Assembly: GCF_900168065.1 (NCBI RefSeq)
Contig: NZ_FUZZ01000003.1
Span: 806,001-870,000 of the forward strand
Reading direction: 5' to 3'
Origin: Chitinophaga ginsengisegetis
GTDB lineage: Bacteria > Bacteroidota > Bacteroidia > Chitinophagales > Chitinophagaceae
DNA: 64,000 nt
This document shows positions 49,684 to 61,900 of this stretch, one piece after another. How positions within the stretch are numbered: the stretch's first letter is position 1; each line of letters starts with the position of its first letter. A model generated the notes under the pieces. That model saw nothing but the letters and a program-made list of their open reading frames with translations, did no database searches and was not told the origin of the DNA. A program made the translations under genes and the position numbers.

Positions 49684-52290
49684 TCACCTCGCAAAGTTTG
49701 AAACTGCCTGTTTAAAGGAAGTACTTTTCCGGATGAGTTCTATTTGCTGCACCGTATCATTTTTTTGTTTATCCATTTGCAGTTGCTGATAGATCTTGTT
49801 CAGCAGTCCGAAATTCATCAGCGCCAATACTTTGAAATCCAGTTTTTGTGCGTTTTCCACGGCTGTTTCTGCTGTACGGATGGCTTTATTGAATTCGTGT
49901 TCGTTAAAATATACGCCTGCGTATAGCAGTTTCTGCACAGATTCCAGGTATTTTCCACCAAAATAATCGACAGAATATTTCTTGATCACCTGGTCGGTAT
50001 GGCGGCAAATCCTCGCAGCAGACGCTGTTTGGCCGAGGCCGAGGTAGGCTTGTGCCTGCCAGCAGAGCAGCATGAGGCGGAGTGAATCTGTTTTACGGTG
50101 TTGTAAAGATGGATATGTTTCAAAGATCCGGGTAGTAAAGCTCAGCAAGTGTTCGTTATCTCCCAGCAGGGTGAAAACGATGCCCATATTCCGGAATACG
50201 ATTTCCTGGGGCTCACTGATGGGCTTCTTGCCACCGCCGGTCCAGTAGCGGAAATAGTTATAGATCTTCTCCCGGATATCTTCGTTTATAATACCAAATT
50301 TGAGGAATTCATAGATGAAGAGCTGGATTTCATAAGGTGTTACCCAAAGTTCATCTTCAAATTCATCGGCTGTGTAGATTTTTTTTATGTTGTTGAGTTC
50401 TATTTCGCACTGTTCTGCATCGAGTTGCAGCAGGGCCATTGTGAATAATTTGCTTCTGATTTTGAGTTTATCTTCCCGGGCTTCAGCAAGTCCCAGCAAA
50501 GCGGTAAGTACTTTGCGTTTCCTGAAATGAATAAATTCGTCACTGATAAAGGGGCCAATAGGGTTTTTCTTGAAGAAGCCCGCCGGGAAGATGGATTTAA
50601 GTTCTCCTTGATTGTTGCCGTCGTGCTGGTAATGTAATACCAGGTATTCCAGCAGGTGGGATTTTTCTATGTTGGATAATGGTAAATGCAACATTTTGAT
50701 GATGCCATCGATCTGCGCGTGGTTAATGGCATAGCGGAGCAGCCATCTGAATACGCCTATACGGTATGGCGACTGTGGCAGGTGTTCGAGTATCGCCATC
50801 AGCAGTGGTTCATTTATTTCCTGGCCATTTTCTTTCAGGTAGTGCATGGCCACAAAATATTCGAGCAGCATGGTGTGGGCAAAGCGCACCTTCACGTTGA
50901 ACATAATTTCCTGGCTCAGGTTTTCTTCCACTAATATATTATCGGCGAGCAGTTCTTTGTAGGCAGGGAACAGATCAGCGTTTTGAGTGAGCAGTAAATT
51001 TTTATCCGCATAGATTCCTGTTCTGCCGAGATCGAGCAGGGTCAGTAATTTTTCGATGATTTTTATTTTGAAAGAATTGCTCTGGGAGTTGAACACGCGG
51101 TTCTGGATAAAGCGCGATACAATCTCGAACAGGCTAAGGTGTTCATCTACAAAGGTTTGATCCGGACCGCTGTTAAGCTGACAAAAGAGTTGCAGGTAAT
51201 AAGGATAACGCAGTTTTTGCAGGAAGTTTTCAGAGAACAGTCGTACAGTAGCAGGATCAAACTGGTGGTTATAAAGAATAGACTTCACTTCCTGTTCCGT
51301 AAGCCGGGGCATGTTGATATTGGTTTCTTCATCCATTTCAGCGCCCAGGTACCAATAGCGCCGGAAGGCGGGATATTGCTGGGAGTGCTGGAATATTTCG
51401 GCCCAGGTGCTGCTCCGGATAGAAAGGATCACTTTTACCCAGGGGTATAAATCGTTGGAATATACGAAGTCTTCCAGTTTGGAATATAGTAAACGGAGTT
51501 TTTCGCCAGCTACAGCGATTTCGTCGAAGCCGTCTATTATTAATATAAGGCGTCCGCCTTTTTTATCGAAGTGGCTGGAAAAGTATTCGCGGAAGTTTTC
51601 GCCGTTACCGAGGTTCATCTGGTTATCCAGCCAGGATGAAAGGGAGAATCCTTTCAGCAGGAGGCTGCCGGCGGCATGAGCGTGGATAAACCAGCAAACA
51701 TCCTGTTTATAACGGGCTTCTTTACCAAACCAGCAGTATTCCGCGAGATGCACCAATGCCAGTGATTTGCCCCATCCGGAGGGCGCTATTAAGGCGGTGG
51801 CCGCGTAGTCGCTTTCCAGGAATTTTTCAATGTGGGCGTTACAGAATGGCCTGTGAACGGTGTACGGGAAGGCAATACCAGAGCGGTTCTTGAGGGTAAG
51901 CATGGTGTAATGGGAAACGGCATCTGCTTTGTTTTTCAAATCAGACCATTTACTATTATCCAATGCTGCGGCTGAAGTAGACGCATTGGTTGTCCTGGAA
52001 GCGGTGTTCAGCTTCCGGTAGTGATGTTGCTGAAAGTCTTCCCAGTCTTTATATTGGCAATATTGCGAAAGCGTATTCAGGGTGTATCTGGAGAAGCTGT
52101 GTTGAGCTACAGCGAATCCGAACACCCTTTTAAGCGTAGTTTCGCTTACCAGTTTCGTGGTGTTATCCAATATGGACTGAGAGAGATGTTTGCAATCTCC
52201 TGGCAACATGACTTCAACACCAAACCTGCGTAGAACTTCATTCTGCAGGGTAATGATAAAGTCATAGGATAGATCAATCATAGGGGACAA
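49684..52290 (-). CDS. NACHT-like STAND ATPase with TPR-like C-terminal region
   Basis: 868 residues. The N-terminal about 100 residues (MIDLSYDFIITLQNEVLRRFGVEVMLPGDCKHLSQSIL, SETTLKRVFGFA, LNTLSQYCQYKDWEDFQQ) resemble a small helical recruitment domain. A P-loop NTPase follows: Walker A LIAPSGWGKSLAL near residue 167, Walker B LILIIDGFDEIAV near 245, and VILSIRSSTW as sensor. The C-terminal 350 residues are helical with TPR-like repeats (CWQAQAYLGLGQTASAARI, ALMNFGLLNKIYQQL). STAND ATPases act as ligand-triggered switches in regulation or immunity. The gene is divergent from the giant surface protein. Confidence 0.8.
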   Translation of the reverse strand: MSPMIDLSYDFIITLQNEVLRRFGVEVMLPGDCKHLSQSILDNTTKLVSETTLKRVFGFAVAQHSFSRYTLNTLSQYCQYKDWEDFQQHHYRKLNTASRTTNASTSAAALDNSKWSDLKNKADAVSHYTMLTLKNRSGIAFPYTVHRPFCNAHIEKFLESDYAATALIAPSGWGKSLALVHLAEYCWFGKEARYKQDVCWFIHAHAAGSLLLKGFSLSSWLDNQMNLGNGENFREYFSSHFDKKGGRLILIIDGFDEIAVAGEKLRLLYSKLEDFVYSNDLYPWVKVILSIRSSTWAEIFQHSQQYPAFRRYWYLGAEMDEETNINMPRLTEQEVKSILYNHQFDPATVRLFSENFLQKLRYPYYLQLFCQLNSGPDQTFVDEHLSLFEIVSRFIQNRVFNSQSNSFKIKIIEKLLTLLDLGRTGIYADKNLLLTQNADLFPAYKELLADNILVEENLSQEIMFNVKVRFAHTMLLEYFVAMHYLKENGQEINEPLLMAILEHLPQSPYRIGVFRWLLRYAINHAQIDGIIKMLHLPLSNIEKSHLLEYLVLHYQHDGNNQGELKSIFPAGFFKKNPIGPFISDEFIHFRKRKVLTALLGLAEAREDKLKIRSKLFTMALLQLDAEQCEIELNNIKKIYTADEFEDELWVTPYEIQLFIYEFLKFGIINEDIREKIYNYFRYWTGGGKKPISEPQEIVFRNMGIVFTLLGDNEHLLSFTTRIFETYPSLQHRKTDSLRLMLLCWQAQAYLGLGQTASAARICRHTDQVIKKYSVDYFGGKYLESVQKLLYAGVYFNEHEFNKAIRTAETAVENAQKLDFKVLALMNFGLLNKIYQQLQMDKQKNDTVQQIELIRKSTSFKQAVSNFAR

Positions 52291-52296
52291 TAAATG

Positions 52297-52359
52297 GATT
52301 TTCGAATTGTCGGTACTTGTTTAATTACGTATCGTATTTGCGTTTAGATTTTCGAATTG
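52297..52359. repeat. Two copies of GATTTTCGAATTG, 50 bp apart
   Basis: The 13-bp motif occurs at 52,297-52,309 and 52,347-52,359, directly upstream of the STAND ATPase start. The TTCGAA core is itself palindromic, so each copy may bind a dimer. Confidence 0.6.
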
Positions 52360-52693
52360 CTGAATGAACAAAATGAACAGAAAATATTAAACTGAATTAT
52401 ATATATAAAAATAGATAATAATAAATACCTACCTCCTTAGTTGTTATCTGGATATCATATATAAATATGATGACGTACAATATAATATTTTTATATAAAT
52501 AATATTAATATATTATTTTTTTAAACTTTGAAAGAGATGGAGGGAAGTATAACTTTTTGCTGACGACGCTAATTTTTTTTCTCTATTCCCGTTTTAACGA
52601 GGTTACCACGCATTCTCCGGCCTGTTTTTCTCCTAATCCCTCTTTCTGAATGAACAAAATGAACAGTGAAAATTATGATTGAACAAACTGAAC
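52360..52693. repeat. Repeated TGAACAAAATGAAC motif
   Basis: A 21-bp sequence with core TGAATGAACAAAATGAACA occurs identically at 52,360-52,380 and 52,646-52,666. A third, diverged copy (TGAACAAACTGAACTG) is at about 52,678-52,693. Within each copy TGAAC is repeated about one helical turn apart. This looks like a regulator-binding element shared by both divergent genes. Confidence 0.6.
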
Positions 52694-52914
52694 TGTTAAC
52701 CGGAAATGAACAAGAAAGACATATCAATAAACCAGCCCTTCAATATACATTCGTAGCGTTTTTGTAACATTCTTTTAACAAATAACCGCAAGGAAGTATA
52801 CTTTTTTATCAACCAGTATCCCTTCCCCAAGCCATTCCTAACCTGCCTGCCTCCCTTTAGAGTTTTGTTGTATTGCAATGAAACTGAACAATTTTTATTC
52901 AAATATTTGATGCT

Positions 52915-55900
52915 ATGCATTCAAAAGCTACTCCTAATAGCCCTTTTACTGCCCTTTTCTGTTTCCCTAGCTTCGCAGGGAAGGATGCTGTGAAAACCAG
53001 CGTTGCCCACTTCTTTCATAAGGCCGGGTCAATAGTATGGAAAAGTCTCGTGTTACTATTATTACTATTTAGTATAGGCGCTCAGGTTAGTCAGGCGCAA
53101 ACGTACACCACCAGGGTGTATGCCAATACCCAGATAGGCAGGGCCACAGGGCTTTGCATTGGTTGTGGTGTAACAAATGGCGCGCAGGCAGTGGATGGTT
53201 CCCTTACTACAGCATCCACCATCTCTACATTGGTTACACTCTTAGGCGCTACGGCATCACAGGATCTGATCTTTCCGGCGCCAGTTACCAATAACACGCC
53301 GGCGGTGGTTAAAATCGGTACGGCCGGTACACTCGGCACCCTGGTGAATCTAAATCTGCTTGGAGGTGTTTATGTTCAGGCATATAACGGCAGTACCCCG
53401 GTAGGAGGTACTGTATTCGCCAATAATTCAGTATTAACCCTGCTGGCAAGCGGTAACCAGGCGGAAATATTTTTACCTGCTCCCGCCGGAACATACGACC
53501 GGGTACGGGTAACAGTAGATGGCGGATTAGCAGGAGTAGCTGGCAGCATACAGGTATTTTCAGCATATTATGATACACCTGCTTCAGGTACAATAAACTG
53601 TGGCGCAGCAATAGATGTGCTATACGGTGTTACCGGGCAGGCAGCTTCACTCGGTGTGGTAACCAATCCTGCAGCAGCAGGCGATGGTATTGTCACTGCA
53701 GCCAACTATGCAACGCTGAGCAGCGTTGTAGGTGCATTAGGCAGCAGTGCCCAGGTAACTGCAGTATTCCCTGGTCTCTCTAAAAGCGGTGATTCTATCC
53801 GCGTAGTGATTTCTGATCCTGCCTCATTGATTACTTTACAGCTGCTCAGTTCAGTTAGAATCATTACTTACAATGGTCCTAACGTGGTTGATAATATTCA
53901 GGCCGACGGCAACTTATTACATCTCAATCTTCTTTCAGGAGCAGGAAATTTGCAGGCATTAACTTTCCTGCCTACCGCTCCTTTCGACCATGTACAGGTG
54001 CAGATCGGATCGGGACTGGTAGGCGCCCTCGCCTCCCTGAGAGTACATGAAATACAACGTTTCCCGGCGGGCCCGTCAACAGGAGCTGGTGGACCATTGA
54101 GGACCACCTGCTTAAATGCGCCGCTTACATTGAATGTAAGTAATCCGGAAGTCGGATTAACTTATACATGGTACGACTCTACCCAAACCACCATTGTAGC
54201 ATCCAATAGTATCAGCTACAGTCCTCCTGTAGGGGTAGCCGGAAGTTTCCGCTATTATGTTTCTGCCACCAGGGTTGGCTGTTCAACTGAATCAGCCAAA
54301 ACACTGGTAACAGTAAAGGTTAATAATTTCTCAACCGCTGCAGATATCACAGTTCCTGCCAGTACGCAGGGCTGCCTGGCGGACACCGTAACAATTACAC
54401 CTACTTCTGCTACCGTTAATAATAACCCGGTATTCAGCTGGTATAAAAATGCTGATAAAACCGGTCCTATTACAAATGGCCTGATAGAAGGAGCCGTTAA
54501 GTATAACATCGATATAACCGGAAAATTAAGTATTACCGGTCTGGCTGCAGGATCATACACCTATTATGTAAGCGTATCAGACAGCGATCATTGTGAAAAT
54601 GCAGCTAACGCCCTGAAGGCAGCTCCGGTAACTGTAGCTGCGCAAATTGCGCCACCTGTACTTTCTCAGGCGTACGCGGTAACAACCGGCATACCATTGG
54701 TATTAACAGCCACCCCGGTATCCGGTGCCAATATTGAATGGTACAGCGATACCACGCAGGCACCTATTGCGGTAGGGAATTCCATTACCCTGCCACCGTT
54801 TACCAATCCGGGTGTGTTTACTTATTACGCAGGTGTAAAAACTACCGGTGGCTGTACGTCTTACCGTGTTCCTGTGGTGATTACTGTAACCGGCCCTGTT
54901 ACTACTACCAGTTGTAACGTGCCCACCAGCCAGGTAACCGGAACCACTTTAGGTTGCATATTGTGTAGTGTTACAAACCCTGGGTTTGACATAGATACTA
55001 TTTCTACTAATTTCACCCGCCTCAATATACCGGTAGGTTTATTGGGAGGATCAGTTTATCAACAACTTATCTTCCCTGCTGCAGGTGATGCAACAGATAG
55101 CATCCGTCTTGATCTCGCTTCCCCGGGCGGACTGGCAGATGTAAGCTTACTTGGAGGCGCCGTGGTTACCATTTATAATGGTGCAACGGTTGTAAGTACA
55201 CACACCTTATCACAATTGGTCACTTTGAGATTATTGAGCGGTACCCGCTACTATGCTACAGTGGCCGCGGGTGGCGTATACGACCGGGTGGAAGTGAAAC
55301 TTACCGGTGTAGCCAATTTGCTCAATTCCCTTGATATTTATGGTATACGTTCTCTTGTACCGGATCCTGTTATTACCGCCGGCAATGTAAATGTATGCGT
55401 TGGCCAGCCTGCTGTATTCACGGCTACACCTGCTGCGGGTACAACTGTTCAGTGGTATGCTGATTCAACCAGTAACATTTCCCTGGGTAGTCAACCGACA
55501 TTTACTACCGATACATTGAGAACAGCCGGTACCTTTACTTATTATGTACAGGCAATGGACGGTACCTGCGCGAATCCAAATCGTATACCGGTTACCGTTA
55601 CTGTAAATGCTTTGGGTACTGCAGCTGATATCACTGTTGCCGATACTACCAATGTTTGCGGAAGCGGTGCTGCCACACTCACACCAACTGCTGCAGGCGT
55701 AACAACTCCGGTATTCAAATGGTATACAGACGCCAATAAAACAACGCTTATTACAAACGGCGCTGTTATTGGCGGTGCTACCTTTACTATAAATGCAGCC
55801 GGCAGCCTCTCCGTTACCGGCCTCTCACTGGGTAACCATACTTATTACGTAAGCGTATCAGGTGCCAACCGTTGCGAAAATGCAGCCGGCAGCCTGAAAC

Positions 55901-58900
55901 CTGCTACTGTAAAAGTAACTACCCCACCTGCACCTCCTACCCTGGTTCAGTCATACACCGTAACTACCGGGTTACCATTAACATTGGTAGCTTCACCTGC
56001 TCCGGGATCAACGATCGTTTGGTACCGCGATACTACGCAGGCATCCATTGGTAGCGGTAACTCTATTACGTTACCGCCGTTTACCACTCCGGGTGTATAC
56101 AGCTATTTCGCGGGCGACAGCCTGCCAGGTGGTTGTGTTTCAAGCCGCGTGCTGATCACCATCACTGTAACGGGGCCTGTTACTACTACCAGCTGTAACG
56201 TACCTACCAGCCAGGTAACCGGAACTACTTTTGGTTGCGTGTTGTGTAGTGTTGTAAACCCAACCAACGACATCGATACTGTTAGTACTAATTTCACCCG
56301 CCTCAATATACCGGTAGGTTTATTGGGAGGTTCTGTTTATCAACAGCTCATCTTCCCCGGCTTAGGCGAAGCAACTGACAGCATTCGTTTTGACCTGGCT
56401 TCACCAGGCGGACTGGCAGACGTAAGTTTACTGGGCGGTGCAGTAGTAACTGTGTACAATGGCGCCACAGTGGTAAGCACACAGAATTTATCACAGTTAG
56501 TCACCCTAAGATTATTAAGCGGTAACCGTTACTATGCTACAGTACCTGCCGGTGGCGTGTATGACCGCGTAGAAATAAAATTAACCGGTTTAGCGAACCT
56601 GCTAAATTCCCTGGATATTTATGGTGTTCGTTCCGTTGTTCCGGATCCGGTTATTACCGCCAGAAATGTAGCGGTATGCGCTGGCCTACCTGCAGTATTC
56701 ACAGCTACTCCGGCTGCAGGTACTACTGTTCAGTGGTATGCTGATTCAACCGGTGGCGTTTCCCTGGGTAATCAGCCTACCTTTACAACAGACACCTTAA
56801 GAACAGCCGGTACCTTCACCTACTATGTACAGGTAATGGATGGCACCTGCCCTAATCCAAACCGTATCCCGGTTACAGCCACTGTAAACCCATTAGCTAC
56901 TGCGGCAGATATTACAATAGCAGATACTACAGCAAGCTGTGGTAGCGGACCGGCAGTGTTGACACCAACTGCGGCCGGTGTTACTACACCTGTATTCAAA
57001 TGGTATGCAAATGCCAATAAAACCAATCCGATTACAAACGGTGCTGTTATAGGCGGCGCTACCTTCACCATCACCGCGGGCGGTCAGCTTAGTGTTACCG
57101 GTCTTACACCAGGCAATCACACTTATTATGTAAGTGTATCCGGTGCTAACCGTTGTGAAAATGCCGCCGGAAGTTTGAAAGCTGCGACTATCAAGGTCAC
57201 CACCGCTCCGGCTCCGCCAACAGTAGTACAGAATTATTCCATCAGCACCGGGTTGCCGTTAACCATCACAGCAACTCCTGCTCCCGGCACTACCGTGTTG
57301 TGGTATAGCGATACCACACTGGCGCCGATAGCCACCGGCAATTCCATTACTTTGCCTCCGTTCGCAAGTCCGGGAGTATATACATATTATGTAGGCGATA
57401 GCCTGGCAGGTGGTTGTTTATCCAACCGCTTGCCAATCGTGATTACAGTAACCGGACCGGTTATACCTGCCAACTGTAATATGCCTACCAGCCAGGTAAC
57501 CGGAACTACGCTGGGTTGCGTGCTGTGTAGCGTTGTTGATCCAAACAACGACATCGATTCTATTACTACTAATTTTACCCGCCTCAATATACCGGTAGGT
57601 TTATTGGGAGGTTCTGTTTATCAACGTCTCATCTTCCCTGCAGTACGCGCGGCATCAGACAGCATCCGTTTTGAGCTGGCTTCACCGGGCGGACTGGCGG
57701 ATGTAAGCTTACTCGGTGGTGCAGTGGTAACTGTTTATAACGGAACAACCGTTGTAAGCACCAAAACATTATCTCAGCTGCTTACATTGAGAATATTAAG
57801 CGGTACCCGCTATTATGCCACTGTTCCGGCAGGCGGCGCTTATGATCGTGTGGAAATAAAACTGACAGGTGTTGCCAACCTGCTGAATTCACTGGACATC
57901 TATGATGTACGTGCCGTTGTTCCTGATCCTACCGTTACTACACAAAACCTGGTGGTATGTGCTGGTCAACCTGCCACATTAACTGTAACACCGGCCGCAG
58001 GAACAACTGTACGCTGGTATACTGATTCTACCACCACTATTGTAAAGAGCACTTCAAATACATATGTTACAGACACCCTGAAAACAGCAGGTACATTTAC
58101 CTACTATGTTCAGGCAGTTGGCGCAAATGGTTGTGCGAATCCAAACCGTGTACCTGTTAGGGTAACGGTTAACCCGATCAGCCAGTCTGGTGATATCACG
58201 ATCGCAGACACTACTACCGCCTGCACCAGCGGACCGGCAGTATTAACACCAACTGCACCGGGTGTTACAGCTCCTGTATTCAAGTGGTATAAAAATGCAA
58301 ACAAAACATCTCCGATTACCAACGGCCTGGTAGAAGGTGCGGTAAGCTATGCACTGGACAGCACAGGTAACCTGACCATTACTGGTTTGACTGCCGGTGC
58401 TTATACATATTATGTAAGTGTATCCGGAACCGGTCAGTGTGAAAATGCAGCCGGTACGTTGAAAGCTGCAACAGTACGCGTAGTACCAGCTCCTGCTGCT
58501 CCGGTTGTAACCGGCGATGTAGTAGTAACTACTGGTGTAAAGGCTGTTTTAAGCGCGCAGCCGGTACCAGGTGCTACCATCGTATGGTATAGAGATGCAA
58601 CTACTGTTCAGGGTATGGGTGACACCATCCAGGTAGGACCATTTAATACGCCGGGTACTTACACTTACTATGCAGCGGTAAGAATTGCCGGTGCCTGTGA
58701 ATCTGCCCGCGCAGCTGTAAATGTGAAAGTAACAGGAGGTGTGATTCCTTCTCCGGATTGTAACGTTCCTACCAGTCAGACTTCAGGTACTACCCTGGGT
58801 TGTATCCTGTGTAGCGTAAATAATCCTACCAATGATATCGACAGTGTCAAAACCAATTTCACTACACTGTCTGTGCCTGTTGGTGCGCTCGGAGGCTCTG

Positions 58901-61900
58901 TATATCAACAGCTGATCTTCCCGCATGCAGGATCTGCAGCAGATAGTGTTCAGATACGTCTGGGTAACTCAGTAGGACTGGCGGATGTTAGTCTCCTGGG
59001 AGGTACACTGATCCGTCTCTATAATAATAATACACTGGTTAAAACAGACACCCTGTCAAGATTGCTTACCCTGCGTTTACTCAACGGTCAGCAGTTCCAG
59101 GCTACTGTAGTAGCTCCTGCTGCTTACGACCGGGTAGAAGTAAGAATGACTGGTGTACTGAACCTCCTGAATTCAATTGATATCTATGGTGCAAGGATCA
59201 TATATCCTAAGGCAACTGTAAATACTACAAATGCCACCGCTTGTATCAACAGCAAGGCTACGCTTTCTGTAACACCAGCGGCCGGTACATCTGTACGCTG
59301 GTATGCTGATTCAACCAGCAGTACTGTATTAAGCACACAGAATACTTATACTACTGATACGCTGAAAGTAGCAGGTAAAGTAACCTACTATGTAGCGGTA
59401 CTGGGCGGACCAGACAACTGTCCTAACCCGGATCGTATACCTGTAACCGTTACTGTTACACCCGCTCCTCCGGTACCAGGCGCTCCTGCTACCGTGAATA
59501 TTTGTCCTGGTTCAAATGCTTCACTGCAGGTAACTAACCCGGATCATCAACTGACCTACAACTGGTACAATGTACCAACCGGAGGTACGAAGCTGAATAC
59601 CGACAGTGGCTTTGTATTTAATGTAACAGCAGTTAACAGGGATACTACCTTCTATGTAGAAGCTGTTAGCAGTTGTGGTGCTGCATCAGGCAGACAAGCC
59701 ATCAGCATTGTATTATCTGCTTCATTAAGTGCGCCGGTGGTAACACCAAACCCGGATTCAACGGTAGTAGGCAGACAAACTGCACTGACAGCTACTTCCA
59801 ATACAGCTAATGTTCAGTTTGTATGGTATGCAAGTCAGGCAGGTAATGATAGCCTGTTTACAGGACCAGTATATACGCCTCCTGTATCCAATGTACAGGG
59901 AACCGTTACCTACTGGGTAGAAGCCAGGTTAACAGGTGGCGCTTCCTGCAAATCTATCAGGGTACCTGCTGTAGTAATATATGGCCCTGAACCAGGTCCG
60001 GATCCTGGCCCATGTGAAGGCGCTTCTACGCAAACAATCGGCGGCAGCGGATTACTCATACTGGGTAATGTGTACAATCCTGCCCTGGCGGTAGACGGTA
60101 GCCTGAGCACCGGATCTTCCCTGGTAATCAACCTGGGTGCATTGAACGCACAGGTATGGCAAAGAACTAAATTCAACGGAGTATCTGCTCCTGGAGATAC
60201 TGTAAGGGTATGGTTGTCGAACCCAAGCCAGGTGCTTTCTGCAGCACTGTTGGGTGGCGTACAGTTAACAACTTACAACGGTACCACTCCTGGAGACTCT
60301 CTCCTGGTAAATAATCCGCTCATTAAACTCACTATACTGAGCAGCAAGAGACAAGCTATTCTCGAATTTGTACCGACTAAAGCATTTGATGCAGTAGAAG
60401 TAAAACTGAAATCAGGCATACTCGGTGCATTAACAACAGTAGACTTCAACTACGCGCAACGCGCACTGGCGGCTCCGAAAGTTCAGGCAACGCAGGTAAC
60501 GGTATGTGCCGGCAACACTGCTAAACTGGATGTACAGAATCCTGTGGCTGGCGTTACATATCGCTGGTACAACAGTAAAGGTGTTTATCTCACAGGTAAA
60601 GATGGTGTATCCTTCACCACCGGTACCCTGACTACAGACACCGCCTTCCTGGTAGAAGCGTTCAGGAACAATTGCGCCAGCAGCGTTCGCACAAGAGTGG
60701 ATGTGAAAGTGGTGGCAGCGCCTGCACCTCCTGTAGTACGTTCTGCAAATGTGGAAGTGTGCGCAGGATCTGATGCACAACTTGCTATCAACAACCCTGT
60801 GAGTGGCTATAGCTACGCATGGTACAATGTTGCTACCGGTGGAACCAGACTGAATCCGGTTCCGGACAGCGGCTTAACATTTACTGTGACCAACGTAACC
60901 GCACAGGCAACCTATTATGTAGAAGCTATCAACGACAGCTGTAATACAATATCTGCCACCAGAACGGCGGTTACCGTTAAAACAGGTACCTCATTGGCTC
61001 CGCCAACAGTAACACCTGTAAATGATACCGTTGTGATTGGTCAGCGTCCGCTGTTCATTGCAAAAGCAGATGCAGCGAATGCAGAATTCTACTGGTTCAG
61101 AACACAAACAGCAACAGACACCTTATTTAAAGGTGCATCTTTCGAAGGTCCTGCATCTACTGCCCTGGGAACCGTTACCTACTGGGTGGAAGCAGCCCTG
61201 CCGGGTGCAGCTACCTGTAAGTCTGCAAGAGTAGCAGTGAATGCTATTACTGTAACTCCGTCAGGTCAGGTACCATGCGAAGCCGCAACCGGACAAACAA
61301 TAGGTGGATCTGGTTTGCTGGTGCTGGGTAATGTTTACAACCCGCAACTTGCAGTGGATGCCTTTACAAGCACCGGATCTTCCCTGGTAATCAACCTCGG
61401 AGCAATCAATGCAACGGTATTCCAGAAAGCAACCTTCAACGGATTATCTACTCCGGGTGATACCGTAAGAGTGAAACTGTCCAACCCAAGCCAGATCCTT
61501 TCTGCAGCGGTGCTCGGCAGTATACAACTCACTACATACAATGGCAATACACCAGGTGATTCAGTGCTGACGTCTAATCCAATTCTGCACCTGGATCTGC
61601 TGAGCGGCAACAGAAGTGCTATTCTGTGGTTTGTACCAACCAAACAGTTTGATGGTGTGGAAGTGAAACTCAGGTCAGGTATATTGGGAGCCTTACTCGA
61701 TGTTGATTTCAATTACGCACAACGTGCCATTGCTCAGCCGAAAGTACAGGTGAACAACGCTACTATCTGTAAGGGTAAACAAGCTACCCTCAGCGTAATA
61801 AATCCTGCAGCAGGTATCACTTACAGCTGGTACAACAGCCAGGGTAACCACTTACTGGATAGCATTGCTTATGTAACACCAACCACACTCGATTCCGGAG

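Larger units (their letters stand above)
52291..52914. other. AT-rich divergent regulatory region
   Basis: 624 bp between the STAND ATPase and the giant adhesin, strongly AT-rich, with no convincing gene (a minus-strand frame at 52,696-52,920 overlaps the adhesin start and looks random). It contains two sets of direct repeats, listed separately. Promoters for both genes should be here, but no clean -33/-7 pair stands out. Confidence 0.6.

Noticed and set aside
52696..52920. Minus-strand 74-codon frame in the adhesin upstream region
   Set aside because: It overlaps the adhesin start and the repeat motifs, and its composition looks random.
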